A DNA stretch of 64,000 bases, from contig VXCM01000150.1 in NCBI GenBank assembly GCA_014773175.1, positions 248,001 to 312,000 on the forward strand. Direction: 5' to 3'. The notes beneath the pieces were generated by a model. The model ran no database searches and was not told the origin of the DNA. It saw only the letters and a list, made by a program, of their open reading frames with translations. The stretch is from Lucifuga dentata (Eukaryota; Chordata; Actinopteri; Ophidiiformes; Bythitidae). The position numbers and the translations under genes were made by a program. Positions within the stretch are counted from its first letter, which is position 1. Each line of letters starts with the position of its first letter. This document shows positions 36,263-48,433 of the stretch, in pieces.

Positions 36263-36391
36263 ATTCCGGCCTGGGCACACCCGGGGAGGCGCTCCAGTGG
36301 TCCCCATCCCCACATCTGGTGGGTGTNATTCCGGCCTGGGCACACCCGGGGAGGCGCTCCAGTGGTCCCCATCCCCACATCTGGTGGGTGT
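36263..36391. other. Artefactual 64-nt tandem duplication at a single-N join upstream of capn12
   Basis: 36263-36326 and 36328-36391 are identical 64-mers separated by one N (36327), the same pattern and length as at 28864-28992. The real capn12 promoter probably contains one copy only. Confidence 0.9.
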
Positions 36392-36476
36392 GTGCTGTAA
36401 CTGTATTTAAGCAGCTGCTGCTCAAACACACGAGTCACTTTGCTCTGTGGATGTGAAGTTGATTTTCACGGACAAC
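36392..36476 (+). promoter_or_regulatory. capn12: capn12 core promoter and 5'UTR
   Basis: A TATA-like TATTTAA at 36404-36410 is followed by an E-box-bearing GCAGCTGCTG (36411-36420). The ATG is at 36477, about 70 nt downstream, consistent with a short 5'UTR. No experimental start site is available. Confidence 0.4.
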
Positions 36477-36927
36477 ATGCCCACTGATACTAAGGCACGT
36501 CTTGGATCTTTCGAGAATCCGCTGAAGTTTCGGGACCAAGACTTCCAGACTCTGCTGGAGGAGTGTCTGAAGGCTGGTGAGCTGTTTTCTGATCCAGACT
36601 TCCCAGCTGAGCAGCAGTCCATCGGTCTGCCAGAAGACCCGGATCCCAATAAGGCGATCACCTGGCTGCGACCCAAGGTAGACCAGAACTAAGTCTGTCA
36701 TGTTGTGCATGTGTGTGCGTGGTCAAGTTTACTGGGACAATTGCTTTTAAGATGTTGGGTTAAAATTCTGTCATGAGATGTTTTTCTCTCTACAGAAAAA
36801 CTTGAGAAAATATAAGGTGTAATTTATTGCTGACATTTAAAATATATTTGGAGATCATCTGGATACTCAGTCTGTATTTCATGTAATGTGCATTTTTGGA
36901 TCATTTTCTACATACTGAACAGATCTC

Positions 36928-36961
<34 letters not shown>

Positions 36962-38064
36962 CAAAGAAATAATGTGAACAGATGGGTGTGACTGCAGGTC
37001 TGAGGAACTTATTACCTGGAGCAGTTACAAAAAATAGATGAGAAAGGAACCACATCAAACCAAACAAAGTTTTGCACAAACTGTTAACATATATAAAGAA
37101 TGTGAACTGTGAAAAATATGACTCTGTTCACAATTCTCATAAACAAATACAGACAAAAGACATACAGAAGACTTCCATCTACTCCCCCAAAGAAAACAAT
37201 AAAATTGGCCTCTGTTGACCTTTTATATGTTTCTGATGGTATCCACTCATGTCCGTGGGCACTACACACTCACTATGCTGCTCTGTGGCGTTATGGCATC
37301 CTGTCCTCTCTGCATTTCTTAAGGACATCACCAAGAATGCTGTATTTGTGGAGGGAACAACTGGAACCACTGATATTTGCCAGGGCCAGCTGGGTGAGTA
37401 TAAAAGATATACCTGTAGCTCTTCTTCCACACACACAGTAAAATCTGCTTCTCCTGCCCAATTATCTCCCCTCCCCAAGCAAGATAAAGTAAAGCTGAGA
37501 TGTGTCATGCTGTATCTTGCACAACATGCTGGAAAAGTTAAACCTACATTAGCAAAGCTGCCTCACTTAATTCAGTCAGCAGAATTCATACTTGCTGTTT
37601 GATTACATTGAAGTCACTCCCTACCACCATGTCTGCACCAAACAGCTTCAGGATGACTTCAAATACAAAGCAAGGTAGCACAGGGATGACATTAAACCCC
37701 AAATCTGGGGTGTATATCAACAGGGGGTCTTTACTCATTCAGGGCCAGATCACAAAGTCTGCTGTAAATGTGTTGTGTATTCTGTTTCTCATTAGTGGTA
37801 AACTGGATCATTGTGTTGTCCTGGGCCGTTATGGACTCCTCTTGTACCATCGCTGGTGCTCAGTGCCCCTACCCACCCCCACATACCCGCTTCCACCCAC
37901 TCCCACTCCCACCCTTTTATGTCTTTGTAAAAGCAGCATTCCAGGATGTGACTTTAATGATTTCAACAGCAACAAATGCTGCAAGATCGTCAAAGAAAGA
38001 ACATGGAACAGATGTTTGCTGTTTAAGAAGAATGTGTTAGATGTGTGTGTGTGAGAGAGAGAGA

Positions 38065-38132
<68 letters not shown>

Positions 38133-39297
38133 AACCAGACCAAAGACACACCCTTTTTTCTGTCTACCAGGTAACTGCTGGCTGCTGGCAGCCCTGTCCT
38201 GCCTGACAATGCACCCCCAACTCTTTGCCAAGGTGGTACCACCGAACCAAAACCTGTCTGAACCCTATGCTGGGATTTTCCATTTTAGGGTGAGTAGAGA
38301 TAGTGCCATTTCACAAATTTGAAAGATCAAAAACAAAATCTAAGATGCTTCTAGAAAAAAAAAAATCCCCAAATAATCTTCTACAATGTTTAATTTTTTA
38401 CATTCAGTTTCAGCGTTCACTAGCAAATACATATGGGCCCTTTTTACTCAAAGCTAACACTGGTTGCACTTGAGTCCAATTGGAGCATTCTCTTTTTATT
38501 TAAACTGCTGTTATAATTCCAAGAGAAAGATCTCATCAACATCTTTTCAACAAAATACCAAACCTAAATTTGCCCAAAATGTCACTTACACCACTTTCAC
38601 ACTTAATCCTGAATCATGTTTATACTTGAATACATTCTTGTATTTCACTGAATCTCACCACATCTCTGGACATGCTACTTGTTACTATAGTTTCAGGATA
38701 AAACATAGGTAGCTGAAAAGGTCTGATAGTCTTGATCACCAGCTGAAGATGACAGCACAGTATGCTATATGTCATGTTTGTGAGATGCACCATATAAGCC
38801 TATAGGTGAGTAAAATGCAACAAAGGACAGACTGTACCTTACCTTTCTTTACCTTTACCTTACCTTTACCTTTACCTTACCTTACCTTTTACCATCCTAA
38901 TCTGGCATCTTACTGAGTTATTAAGCCCCAACAGGTATCAACTTATCCTTAGCCATTATCATTCCAGGGTGGTTTCAAAATGAGAACAGGCTACATAAAT
39001 CCATATCAATTTGTCAGTGCCGTTAAATCTAACCCAAAGTCTCCAGCTGAAATAACTTTAATGGCTGCAGGGATGATCAGATATCACATTATTACCCATA
39101 TCAGCCTTTTATGACACCAAACAGATGAGTCATATGCAGGCAAAGTCATAGTAATTATTCCCTGGAGCCTCTAACCTATGGAAGCTGTACAGAGAATGTA
39201 ACATGACTTAACATGCATAATGTAAGTATGGGATACTCGTTTTGCCCTGTCAGGGTGATGGGAGGGCAGTACAGACATGCAGGTACTGAATACCCCT

Positions 39298-39343
<46 letters not shown>

Positions 39344-39641
39344 ACACCACAAAGATGCACACAGCTGTGAAGGGCCAGTGTGGACCTGCTCTCTGCCTCT
39401 GTTTTGCGCACACAGTCAACAAGACACTACACACCCCTAGTCATGACCAGGAACTGCTTTGTGAGGTTCTCTAAGGAATTTTAGATGCCACAGGTTTTGT
39501 TTGATCTCAGCAACTTTCGTCATTTTATCCTCGCTGCACATTCTTGTGTCTACTTAATGTTTTTTAATCTCATATGTGCTTGAATATGTCATAGATATTA
39601 TGATATTGCCTGGCCAAGTATATAATGGGACATTGCCATTA

Positions 39642-39686
<45 letters not shown>

Positions 39687-42600
39687 CACACTGCATAGTT
39701 CTGGCAGTATGGTGAGTGGGTAGATGTGGTTGTGGATGACAGGCTGCCAGTGCGCCAAGGCCGTCTGCTCTTCAGCTACTCTCACACCCGCCACGAGTAT
39801 TGGAGCGCCCTGGTGGAGAAAGCCTATGCCAAGTCAGTTAACACTACCAGCATATGTTTCTGGGTTCTAATGTCTGAAATCACCCACAATAATCTCACAA
39901 CAGTTCACATGCCCCTGTGGATAATTTTCTCAGCTTCCATCAATAGTAGAAGACGAACACAAATACTTTACTTAAAGGATCATACCGGCGTGTTTTCATG
40001 TTTAAGCCCAATACATACTGCCCGCATACACATTACATTACTGACAACCATTTGCCAAAACATAACGCCATATTTTAGTTTTCCTGTTATTTTGCTGAAT
40101 CCCCGACTCTTTCAAAATCAAATGTTTAGGTGATACATCCACCTTAAAATTCAATGTATATCTGAATGTAGAAGTCACGGTCATTGTAATTTCTCTGTAA
40201 AAGCCATATTTTCTTATGGGACTATATTCCTGGGGCAGTAGTGGCCTAAAGGTTAGAGAAGTGAGCTTGTGACCAAAGGGTTGCCCTGAACTGGCAGGAG
40301 AAATCTGTGTTGGGGAGATGAATAAGCAGCACCTGCCCCTCCCTAATTATCACCACTGAGGTGCCCTTGAGCAAGGCACCTAACCACCAAATGCTCCAGT
40401 GGAGCTGCTCAGTGGCAGCAGAGAAGTCTGTGGTTGTACTGGGCAGCTCCCAGGTGTGGATGCGTGTGTGTGTGTGTGTGTGAGTGAGCAGGGAATTCCT
40501 GAAAAAGAGCAATGATGCTCAGTGAACTAACCCTGAATAAATAAAGGTAAAAAAAAAATAAAAAATTCCCTGGTGGAGGGAGACATTTTCCTTCCATGCA
40601 CCTCTGTGTTGGACCAGTTAATTTTAGTAACTTTGACAGAAAAATAAGACATTTTCACTGTGATGGATTATTTATCTCAAGCATGTTTCAGTTACTACAA
40701 GTTGACTTTAATAACATACTGGAATGAACTGAAACCAATGGCAGTCTGGAAGGTAGGAAAAACAATTATAAAATTCACTGCTCCAGTTGTCTATTTTGGA
40801 AAATGGTTGTCAGTAATGTAAAGTGTATGTGGGTTGTATATATCTTTTGCTCAAACATGCAAAATCACTGGTATTGTCCTTTAATACCACAATGGAAACT
40901 CTTCCATTAAGTACAAGGGTTCTGTCCAAATTTTTACAATGAGGTGAAAGATACCAGCTGAAAGCTTAGAATGCACTTTGTGCTGTTTTGCTGCTTTCAG
41001 ATAAGTTGGCAGATTACATGCTGCTCCACAGATGGAGTAAAAAGTCTGAAAGCCTTTAGATACTTTCTAAAAATCATCATGTCGTTAAGCCAAAATGAGG
41101 CCTTTTTTTTTTCCAGAGTTTCTCAGAAGTTCACATTTTGGAGATAAAAGATTTTCACCCGACAAGAACCTTATTTATGTTGTATTAAATATCAAATCTG
41201 AAACTGCAAATGAACTATTACCTACAGCCATCAGCTATATGTAGTGGAATAAAAAGTAAAATATGTCACTCTGAAAAGGAGCAAAGGAAAAGTAAAAAGT
41301 CTGACAAAATGTCTAACAGTCTAATGAGTAAAGTACCAGGACAATACTTAAGTAAATGAGCTTCGTTTCCACCTCTTCTTATCAAATCTAGGCTAACTGG
41401 ATCCTATGGAAGCCTGAAGGGGGGGAACATTTCGGAAGGGATGGAGGATTTCACGGGAGGCATCGCGTACTCGCTGCCCGTCTCCTCTCGCACGGCTCTA
41501 GTCCTGTGGAGGGGTCTGACAGCTGCTCTGTCCCGTGGCAGCCTGCTCAGCAGCTTCATACAGGTACGGGCCGGTACTCTTACAAAGATATACACACCTA
41601 AACACACGCAGGAGGGTGGTGGTAAACACCCTTTTGACTTTCCCTGTTTGTTTTCACAGGCCAGTAGCTACCTTGAAGTTGGTAAAGTGACAGGAGATGG
41701 GCTGATAAAGGGCCACGCTTACGCCATCACTGACACTGACATGGTCTGTAACAGAGCAGAGACTTTCTAATTTGTTATGCTGTCTTTTTGTCTCAATCAA
41801 TCAAAATCCAATTTATATATATATACAGTATTGGGAACAGTTAGAGAATAAATACACGTACCTACAATATTTCATGCAATTCATGGAGTAGTGTAATTTC
41901 TGTTTCATTTTAGGTGAAGAAAGCATCAGGGGAAACTTTGGTGTACAAACTGAGGAACCCCTGGGGTTTTGTCGAATACTCTGGATTCTGGAGTGACACG
42001 TGAGGAAGCTCACTCTGTGTGTGTGAATGAGAGACAAGACAAAACTCACAAAGGGATCACATATGATGATGGTAGTTTTTTTGTTTATGACTGCAGGAGT
42101 AAAACCTGGGATGATGTGGACGAGGCGGAGAAGCAAAGGATTGAACTGAAAAAAAAAGAAGATGGAGAGTTCTGGTATGAAACACACCAATTCACACTAT
42201 CGTACAACAGCTCACACTCAGTAATATCTGTAACATCAGTTATCCTCTCCATTAGGATCAGTGCTGAGGACTTCAGCAGACTCTTTGACATTGTGGAGCT
42301 GTGCAGTGTGAATCCTGACTCACTAGAAGAAATGAATCCTGACTCACCTGCCTCTGCATCCGCCTGGACCATCAGTGAACACGAAGGCTTCTGGGTAACG
42401 GGGAGCTCTGCCGGTGGTAGCCGCAAATTCAGACGTATGTTTGTATTCATTTTTGAACTTTTAAGCCCCACATAACATCATTTTTAGGATCATACGGTTC
42501 ATCATGCTGCTATTTTTCTCAGGCTCATTCTGGAAGAATCCCCAGTTTGAGCTGATTCTCACAGAGCAGGACCAGCCAGATGAGGAAGATGATGATGATG

Positions 42601-44643
42601 ACAATGAGGAGGAGGAGGAGGAGGAGGAGGAGGACAAGAAGATGACCCCAGAGGAGAAGGAAATTGCAGAGAAACAGAAGAAGAAATCCAAACAGTGCAC
42701 AGTGTTGGTGGAGCTCCTGCAGAAAAACAGGAGGAAAAGGGATAAAGTCCACTTCTGCTACATAGCTTTCCATATCTACAAGGTAGGAGAGAACCCATTA
42801 GTTTATTTAATGAATAAAGTATTTTGGATCTCAGTACTTTTATTCCAGTTAAGAATGAATTCCCAAATATCTGTATTCCCTTATTTGCAGGTTCCATCTG
42901 AGGTGAGTCTTGGTCAATGAATTAATACTTAATATAATAAGAATACTCAGTATTAGTTTTAAGATAAGGAGCTTTCCATCATATTAAAATATGTGTCCAT
43001 AGCTTCAGGGTTTGTGCCTGGCCCAAAATTTCTTCGTCAAAAACAGACCTGTGGGTCGCTCTGGGAAATATCGGGGTCAGAGGTAAAACATCTATCATGA
43101 GAGAAGATGAACACTTCTTGATTCATGCCAGGCTGTTTTTATGATTATGTGGCACCATTTCTGATTCATTTGTCCTACAGGGGTGTATGGAGGAAGGTGC
43201 GTTTGGATCCAGGTAACTATGTCATTGTGGCCTCCACCTATCGCCCCAACCAGCCTGGAGAGTTCTTCCTACGCATCTTCTCCAAGACCGGAAACACTCT
43301 GGGGTAGGATAGATAACCCACATGCTGTCACAATACCAATCAAACACCAGGCCACACTTTTAATATACAGGACGATCAGACAGCCACACCTTTCCCTAGC
43401 CACGGGGTTAAGTGTGTGAGTGTGTCTCTGGGTTTATGAAGAGTGGTCTCTTCTCTTTATAAATATTACACTAAATTACACAACACCTCCTGAGTATAAC
43501 TGGTCTAAACAGCAACAGGATGAGTGGAGAGTGGAAAGCTGCTAACTTTAACTCCAAATCTGACAGCTTAATGTGGAACTATATTTTACAAGAGTAAAAC
43601 TGAGAGTCTTGTCTGATCTGTGTTCCAGAACTCAGGATTTCACCTGCTCCTCAGGCTTCCTTTCGGTGAGTTCACTGATCTCATCTACCCATGGAATAAT
43701 GCCAAACAATAGTAATGGCCCAGTAATATGACACGCTTATGTTTGTGTCTAACAGGTTATGGCGACACCTGTCTCTCCAGAGGATCACATGAGAGTTCAG
43801 AAGATATTTGATGAGAATGCTGGCCAAGTGAGTATTTGTCTCATTCATAGACTGCTACATTATCCTATCTAGTTGCAATTAAAATTTAGAAAGGACTTTT
43901 GGGTGAACCATCATAACCATTGTCTTCTGTTTCCCTGCCAGGATGACAGACTGAATGCCAAGAAGTTTATGAAGCTGTTGAACTCAGGTTACAAATTCAA
44001 GTATAACATTTTCTGTGCTTTAGCTCCATCTGAAAGCTTCACTGCATCAAGCAGTCTTGAATGCTGTAGTACCTAGAATTTCCACTAGATGGGAGGAGAG
44101 TAGTAACACGTGCCCTCCAAACTTGCTCCCGTGGAGCCACAGAGGTCACCAGTCTAGACAGAAGCTCATAGCTGCAGATATTAAGTAATTACAGTAACTA
44201 CACTTGTCTCACATTCATATTTCCTGAGCCTTAACCCATCTCAATTTTGTCCTTTTTTCTGCTCATCACTCTCTCTGAATCACAGTTCTTGAGAAGGATT
44301 ATCACCTGCCACTGGAGACATGCAGGCAGCTCATCTTTGGAGAGGAAGTATCCTTTTGTCTTCACTGTGAGCTTTAATATTACTCACTCTCCTTGTGGCA
44401 TCCAGCTATTTTGCACCTTCTCCATCAATCTTTTTCTCCAGCCTTGCTGACAAAGAGGTCTTCCTCCAACTGAGTCATCCTGCCACCCCGCCATTCACTT
44501 TCACTCTCCTTCCTCATAACTTTTTATCTCTGTTGTATCCCTGGTGAGGTGTCCTTAACTCTGCTCTCAGACTAAAGGCCGTTCGAGCCTCAGCCGTAAA
44601 CAAACAGAAACCCTGCTGTCCAGTCTGCGAAGTCTGCAGGTAC

Positions 44644-44688
<45 letters not shown>

Positions 44689-44814
44689 TTGCAGGTTCTG
44701 ACACTGCTTTTTTTGTTTCAGTCCATCTTTTTCCAGTTTGATGAGGACTCTTCGGGAACAATGAGCCCCTTTGAACTCGATGCAGCTCTGCTTGCTTTTG
44801 GTACATATGCATGT

Positions 44815-44849
<35 letters not shown>

Positions 44850-45756
44850 GCAGTTGATGTTTAGCTTCACACTTTCCTTCACACTTCTGTTTCCCAGGAA
44901 TACGGTGTGATAACAAGGTAGTTGAGTTGCTGTACGAGCGGTTCGGATCTGGAGAACTCCACATGCCCTTCCATAGCTTTGTATCATGTGTCACCAGGCT
45001 GCGCAAGCTTTTTGGTAAAGTACATGCACACACACACAAACACATATTTTAATCATACCCCATCTGAAGTTATGTATTTTGTTCATTGTGACTTAATCAG
45101 AGTGTTAATGCTGTCTTGCAATATAAATATGAGCAGCTGTGTCACACGGAGCCATCAAACAAAATGCTGAGTGACCCATGAATTAAAAAGGGAACCAACC
45201 TGAAAACTGTTACTAAAAATCAAATGTCTCAAATTAAAACACAAACTTCTACATGGATTTGATTATTTCAGAAAGTTAGGTATAGCTCCACAAAGGTTTT
45301 TATTTTTAACCTGTCTACATCAAACCTGGTGCACCATATCATCATTAGACTGATGTACATGTAGACCAAAATGGATTCAGCATAGTTGATCAGTAAGAAT
45401 ACAATTAAGCAGTGACACTAACAACAAAAACCATCACTGTAACACTTTACAAAATAATAAGAGATCATTACTTTAAATGTATTTTTCACAAAACCGTAAT
45501 CTTATGTTTGTGTTTATTATTCTGTCTTTCCCATGATTCTGAGGTGTATTTATTCCCTCTTCTTCTCAGCGCTTTATGATTCAGAGACCAGTCAAGAGGT
45601 GAAAGACAGAGGGATCAATTCTGTGAGTATCTACAGTAAGTAGAAGTTATGTGGTTATAATTATCCCTGAGAGGAATGGGTTTTGATTTTCTCTTTTCTG
45701 TTCTCTGTCCACCTGTCATTCTTCCACAGTGGCTGCTTCAGTTTCTGATGGTGTGA
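36477..45756 (+). CDS. capn12: Calpain-12-like cysteine protease
   Basis: Twenty-two coding exons: 36477-36677, 37324-37393, 38171-38289, 39699-39832, 41392-41563, 41660-41743, 41914-41999, 42097-42174, 42256-42434, 42523-42782, 42891-42902, 43003-43082, 43181-43303, 43629-43665, 43756-43827, 43942-43987, 44286-44347, 44571-44639, 44722-44800, 44898-45014, 45570-45622 and 45730-45756. They total 2160 nt (719 aa). The catalytic triad of the C2 peptidase is intact: Cys93 ([13 protein letters not shown]), His251 ([10 protein letters not shown]) and Asn275 (LRNPWG). The calpain beta-sandwich follows ([50 protein letters not shown]), then a penta-EF-hand region with one clear loop at 635-646 ([12 protein letters not shown]). 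KCTVL..L.QRNRRR and FDEDTSGTMNSYEL are CAPN12-like, and CAPN12 lies on human 19q13. It is probably a calcium-dependent intracellular protease. A start at the upstream GTG (36447) was rejected. Confidence 0.9.
38044..38128 (+). repeat. (GA)n microsatellite 43 nt upstream of a capn12 acceptor
   Basis: An approximately 80-nt GA tract, following a short GT run, in capn12 intron 2. The purine tract lies upstream of the polypyrimidine stretch (CCTTTTTTCTGTCTACCAG) used for the exon at 38171. Confidence 0.93.
38837..38895 (+). repeat. (TTACC)n-type pentamer repeat
   Basis: Irregular TTACC/TTTACC repeats in capn12 intron 3. Confidence 0.85.
39300..39342 (+). repeat. (CA)n microsatellite
   Basis: About 21 CA units in capn12 intron 3. 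Confidence 0.95.
39648..39681 (+). repeat. (CT)n microsatellite serving as polypyrimidine tract
   Basis: The CT run ends about 17 nt before the acceptor AG at 39697-39698 of capn12 exon 4, so it probably doubles as the polypyrimidine tract. Confidence 0.9.
39976..40880. mobile_element. TTAA-flanked DNA element, copy B (capn12 intron 4), split by a SINE
   Basis: It is flanked by TTAA at 39972-39975 and 40881-40884, starts AGGATCATACCGG and ends GGTATTGTCCT. Read in reverse it aligns along its whole length with copy A at 6340-6911; shared blocks include CATGCTTGAG, AATCCATCACAGTGAA and AACAGGAAAACTAAAATA. Without the inserted SINE it is about 570 bp, the same as copy A. Confidence 0.75.
40232..40564 (+). 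mobile_element. tRNA-derived SINE nested in copy B
   Basis: The body begins GGGGCAGTAGTGGCCTAAAG with a box-A-like TGGCCTAAAGGTTAGAG and a box-B-like GGTTGCCCTGA. It continues with the common fish SINE segment GCCCTTGAGCAAGGCACCTA, a short GT run and an A-rich tail (AATAAATAAAGGTA...). Flanking ATTCC(C)TGG copies at about 40226 and 40565 look like a target-site duplication. The interruption of copy B shows it inserted after that element. Confidence 0.8.
44645..44683 (+). repeat. (CT)n microsatellite next to a capn12 splice donor
   Basis: The CT tract starts 6 nt after the donor GT at 44640-44641 and fills much of the 82-nt intron 18 before the acceptor at 44720-44721. Confidence 0.93.
44819..44845 (+). 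repeat. (CA)n microsatellite in capn12 intron 19
   Basis: About 13 CA units within the short intron 44801-44897. Confidence 0.92.
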
Positions 45757-46310
45757 AAACATTATGGACATGGTCTCCATGTGGGCGCATGGCAGTGTCA
45801 CTCCTCTGTCCACAGGATGATGTTGGTTCTACAAAAACACACATTGTGTTCACAACATGTTCCTTAATATTATTCTTTCTATATGCGAATTATTGCAACA
45901 GTTTTTACTTCATTTTGTGTTTTGTTTTTTTTTTGTAGGAAAGCTGTTTTATTCTTCATCTCATGCCATTCTTATACCTGTGATTTGAGTCTTAATGTAT
46001 AGACATATACATGGTATGTAGCTTTATCATTTTAACATTTTGCAATAGTTTTATACTACTAGACTTCGTAAGAGTATTGTTTTTGCAAACTACTGCAGTT
46101 GTGCGATTTTAAAAGACTGTCTTACAACCTGAACACATGTAAGACTGCATGAAATGTGTATTATTACATCATATTTTTATTCAAAGCAATGATCATATTT
46201 TTGAGTTTCTTTGTCAAAATGTGTAATGGTGAAAAACTGGTTTGGGTGCAAACAAAAACAAAAAAAAAAAACATAAATCAAATAAATACATAAAAAAATC
46301 TTTACATCTG
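45757..46310 (+). other. capn12: capn12 3'UTR
   Basis: AT-rich sequence after the TGA. An AATAAA at 46281-46286, within an A-rich tract, is the first plausible poly(A) signal. The extent is inferred. Confidence 0.45.
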
Positions 46311-46825
46311 TAATAGTTTATTCATCCATGCACACGTGAGCATACACATATTCATGCACACACATATTGACGCCTCTGCCTCTCTTTCTCTTTTTCTCTC
46401 CATCTCTCGCTCACACACAGTAAGTATTGCCTGCCCCACTGAGGGTGTGAGGGTGATGTCTCAGTAGCGCTACACGCACCGTCTCTATTCTTATCACAGT
46501 GACGCCACCTACAGCGTCAACATGCACTCGCCCCCTCCTCCACTACGTTCCCTCACTCCCTGCATCCATTCTGCACTCTTTCTCTCCCTCCTGTTCCCTC
46601 TAGTAAATGTCTGAGTCTCACAATCTGCCTCCTCCTCCTCCCTGTTACGCGCTGGCTGCTCTCTGTCTCACACACAGACACACACACACAGGTGCTTTCA
46701 TACACACACCAACACACACATATGCATGTGAGCGAGCGAGCAAATGTCCTTTCTACACCTGCTTCTATTAATAGAACCTTTGCTCACACACCACTTCCTG
46801 TGCATCCTTAGGTGACTACACAGAG

Positions 46826-46840
46826 GTTGCCCTCGGCAAC
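46826..46840. promoter_or_regulatory. Perfect palindromic X-box (RFX site)
   Basis: GTTGCCCTCGGCAAC has two exact half-sites GTTGCC/GGCAAC separated by 3 nt, the RFX-family consensus with allowed spacing. No recognisable gene start follows on either strand. Confidence 0.6.
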
Positions 46841-48394
46841 CGTCCGTCTACCTCGGTATAGAGAGTGGAGAGAAAGTAAAGGAAGGAGACAGAGTGTGTG
46901 AAGAAGGCCCAGTGTAATTCTTATAATTCCTCAATGCCTGACCTCTCATTTACCTACCTCCTTCGTTACCTCCTTTTCTTATTTTCCAGCCTTAGGCTTC
47001 CTGTTGTACCTCTGCTTTGTCTTACCAGCAGCTCTGTGTCTGAGCTGAGCTCTGCAGGAGACAACTGTATTCTAGCCAAGGATTGTAAAATCAGGTATCT
47101 ATGGTCTCAGTGGACTTGGTACAGATGGAGCAGAATGTGCTTACTGTGCAGCCTTCATCTTTCTCTGTCACTGTGTTGTGGGGAGCAGAGAGCGCTGTGT
47201 ATGTACAATTCATAAAGATACGAGTGGTGGTCTTTGGATACAATAAAACTGTCAGCAGGTTTACATTCTACCATTCTCTATAACACGACTAACCCTAAGC
47301 CAAAGTTCCTAAATGAGCCTTAATACTGAAAAAATCAGAACAGGTATAAAATGCCCTCACTTTAAAGAATTGTTATGTCCTTGTGAGGACAAGTAAGCCA
47401 ATAAAAACTGAAAAACACAGAATCTCAAAGGAAAAGCAACAGCTCTGTCAGACCCTTAGACATTTGTCAGATCAGGAATGAAAAAGTTTGTGCCTGATCT
47501 GTCAGAATATAACTGTTATACTCTCTCCTACTTTCTCCTACTTTTGTTGATTCTTTCCTTCCAACAGCAGTTGCACTCATCCTTCCACCTGCTCTTTTGC
47601 TCATCTCTTATCTCTTCATGCTCTCCTCTGTCCTCTTCCCCTCCTCTCCTCCCCAGTTGTCCTGTGGGATATGATGATGCTCTAACAAGCTTGGCGTCTG
47701 TTCTTGGAGGTGCTGGTATTTTTGTGGCACGGTGGCGGGGGCAGGTACAGGAATAGTGCTAGAGTTGTAGAGTATATAATGTGGGGGTTGGATCAGGGAA
47801 GGGCTGGGATGCTTTGAAATTTGTGAGATTTAAGCCATTGTATAGACAAGGAGACCAGGGAGGATTGCGTAAGTTGGCTCACTCTCTGCAAATTTAGCCT
47901 GGACTTGCTCACGCATACATTTGATGAGCAGTACCATCTCAGTCGTCAGAGCTGTGGTATTTTAAGATGTGAGTGTGTGTTGGCATGGGATGTAGGATGT
48001 ATTTATTGTACGTGTTTATTTACGAGACAAGAAGAGTGTTGGCTGATAATTTGAGCTGCAAAGTGTGACACATCTTCCCCCATCACTCCACTTTCTGTTT
48101 CTACTTGTCTACAGCCTAAATGCCAGTTTTACAGTCAATGACTTTGCTGGCCCATTGGACAGATATTATTACAATATAATTGTATTTTTCTCAAACGATT
48201 GATTATTGCAACTTTTACCTCTTGTCTAACTTTATGACATTAATAAGCCTTAGGCAACTACAGTACATAGCAAAAAGTGCTCTTCCAGGTCAACATACTG
48301 CCCTCACCTTCACCTTTAATATACTTCCAGGTTAACATGCTGCATCAAAACTGTTACATATCAGTGATGGTCTGATTAATGCTCCCTGCTTAAA

Positions 48395-48396
48395 TA

Positions 48397-48431
<35 letters not shown>

Positions 48432-48433
48432 AA
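48395..48433 (+). repeat. (AAAT)n microsatellite
   Basis: About nine tetranucleotide units. Confidence 0.93.

Noticed and set aside
36447..36476. Upstream in-frame GTG as the start of capn12
   Set aside because: The ATG at 36477 gives the expected short calpain N-terminus; non-ATG initiation is not needed.
40232..40310. A tRNA gene
   Set aside because: Box A and B remnants exist but the cloverleaf is not intact and a typical SINE body and A-rich tail follow.
40246..40512. 88-codon minus-strand frame in capn12 intron 4
   Set aside because: It is the antisense of a tRNA-derived SINE.
46898..47215. 105-codon frame near the X-box as a gene
   Set aside because: No ATG context, domain or splice signals support it, and the composition is that of surrounding non-coding DNA.
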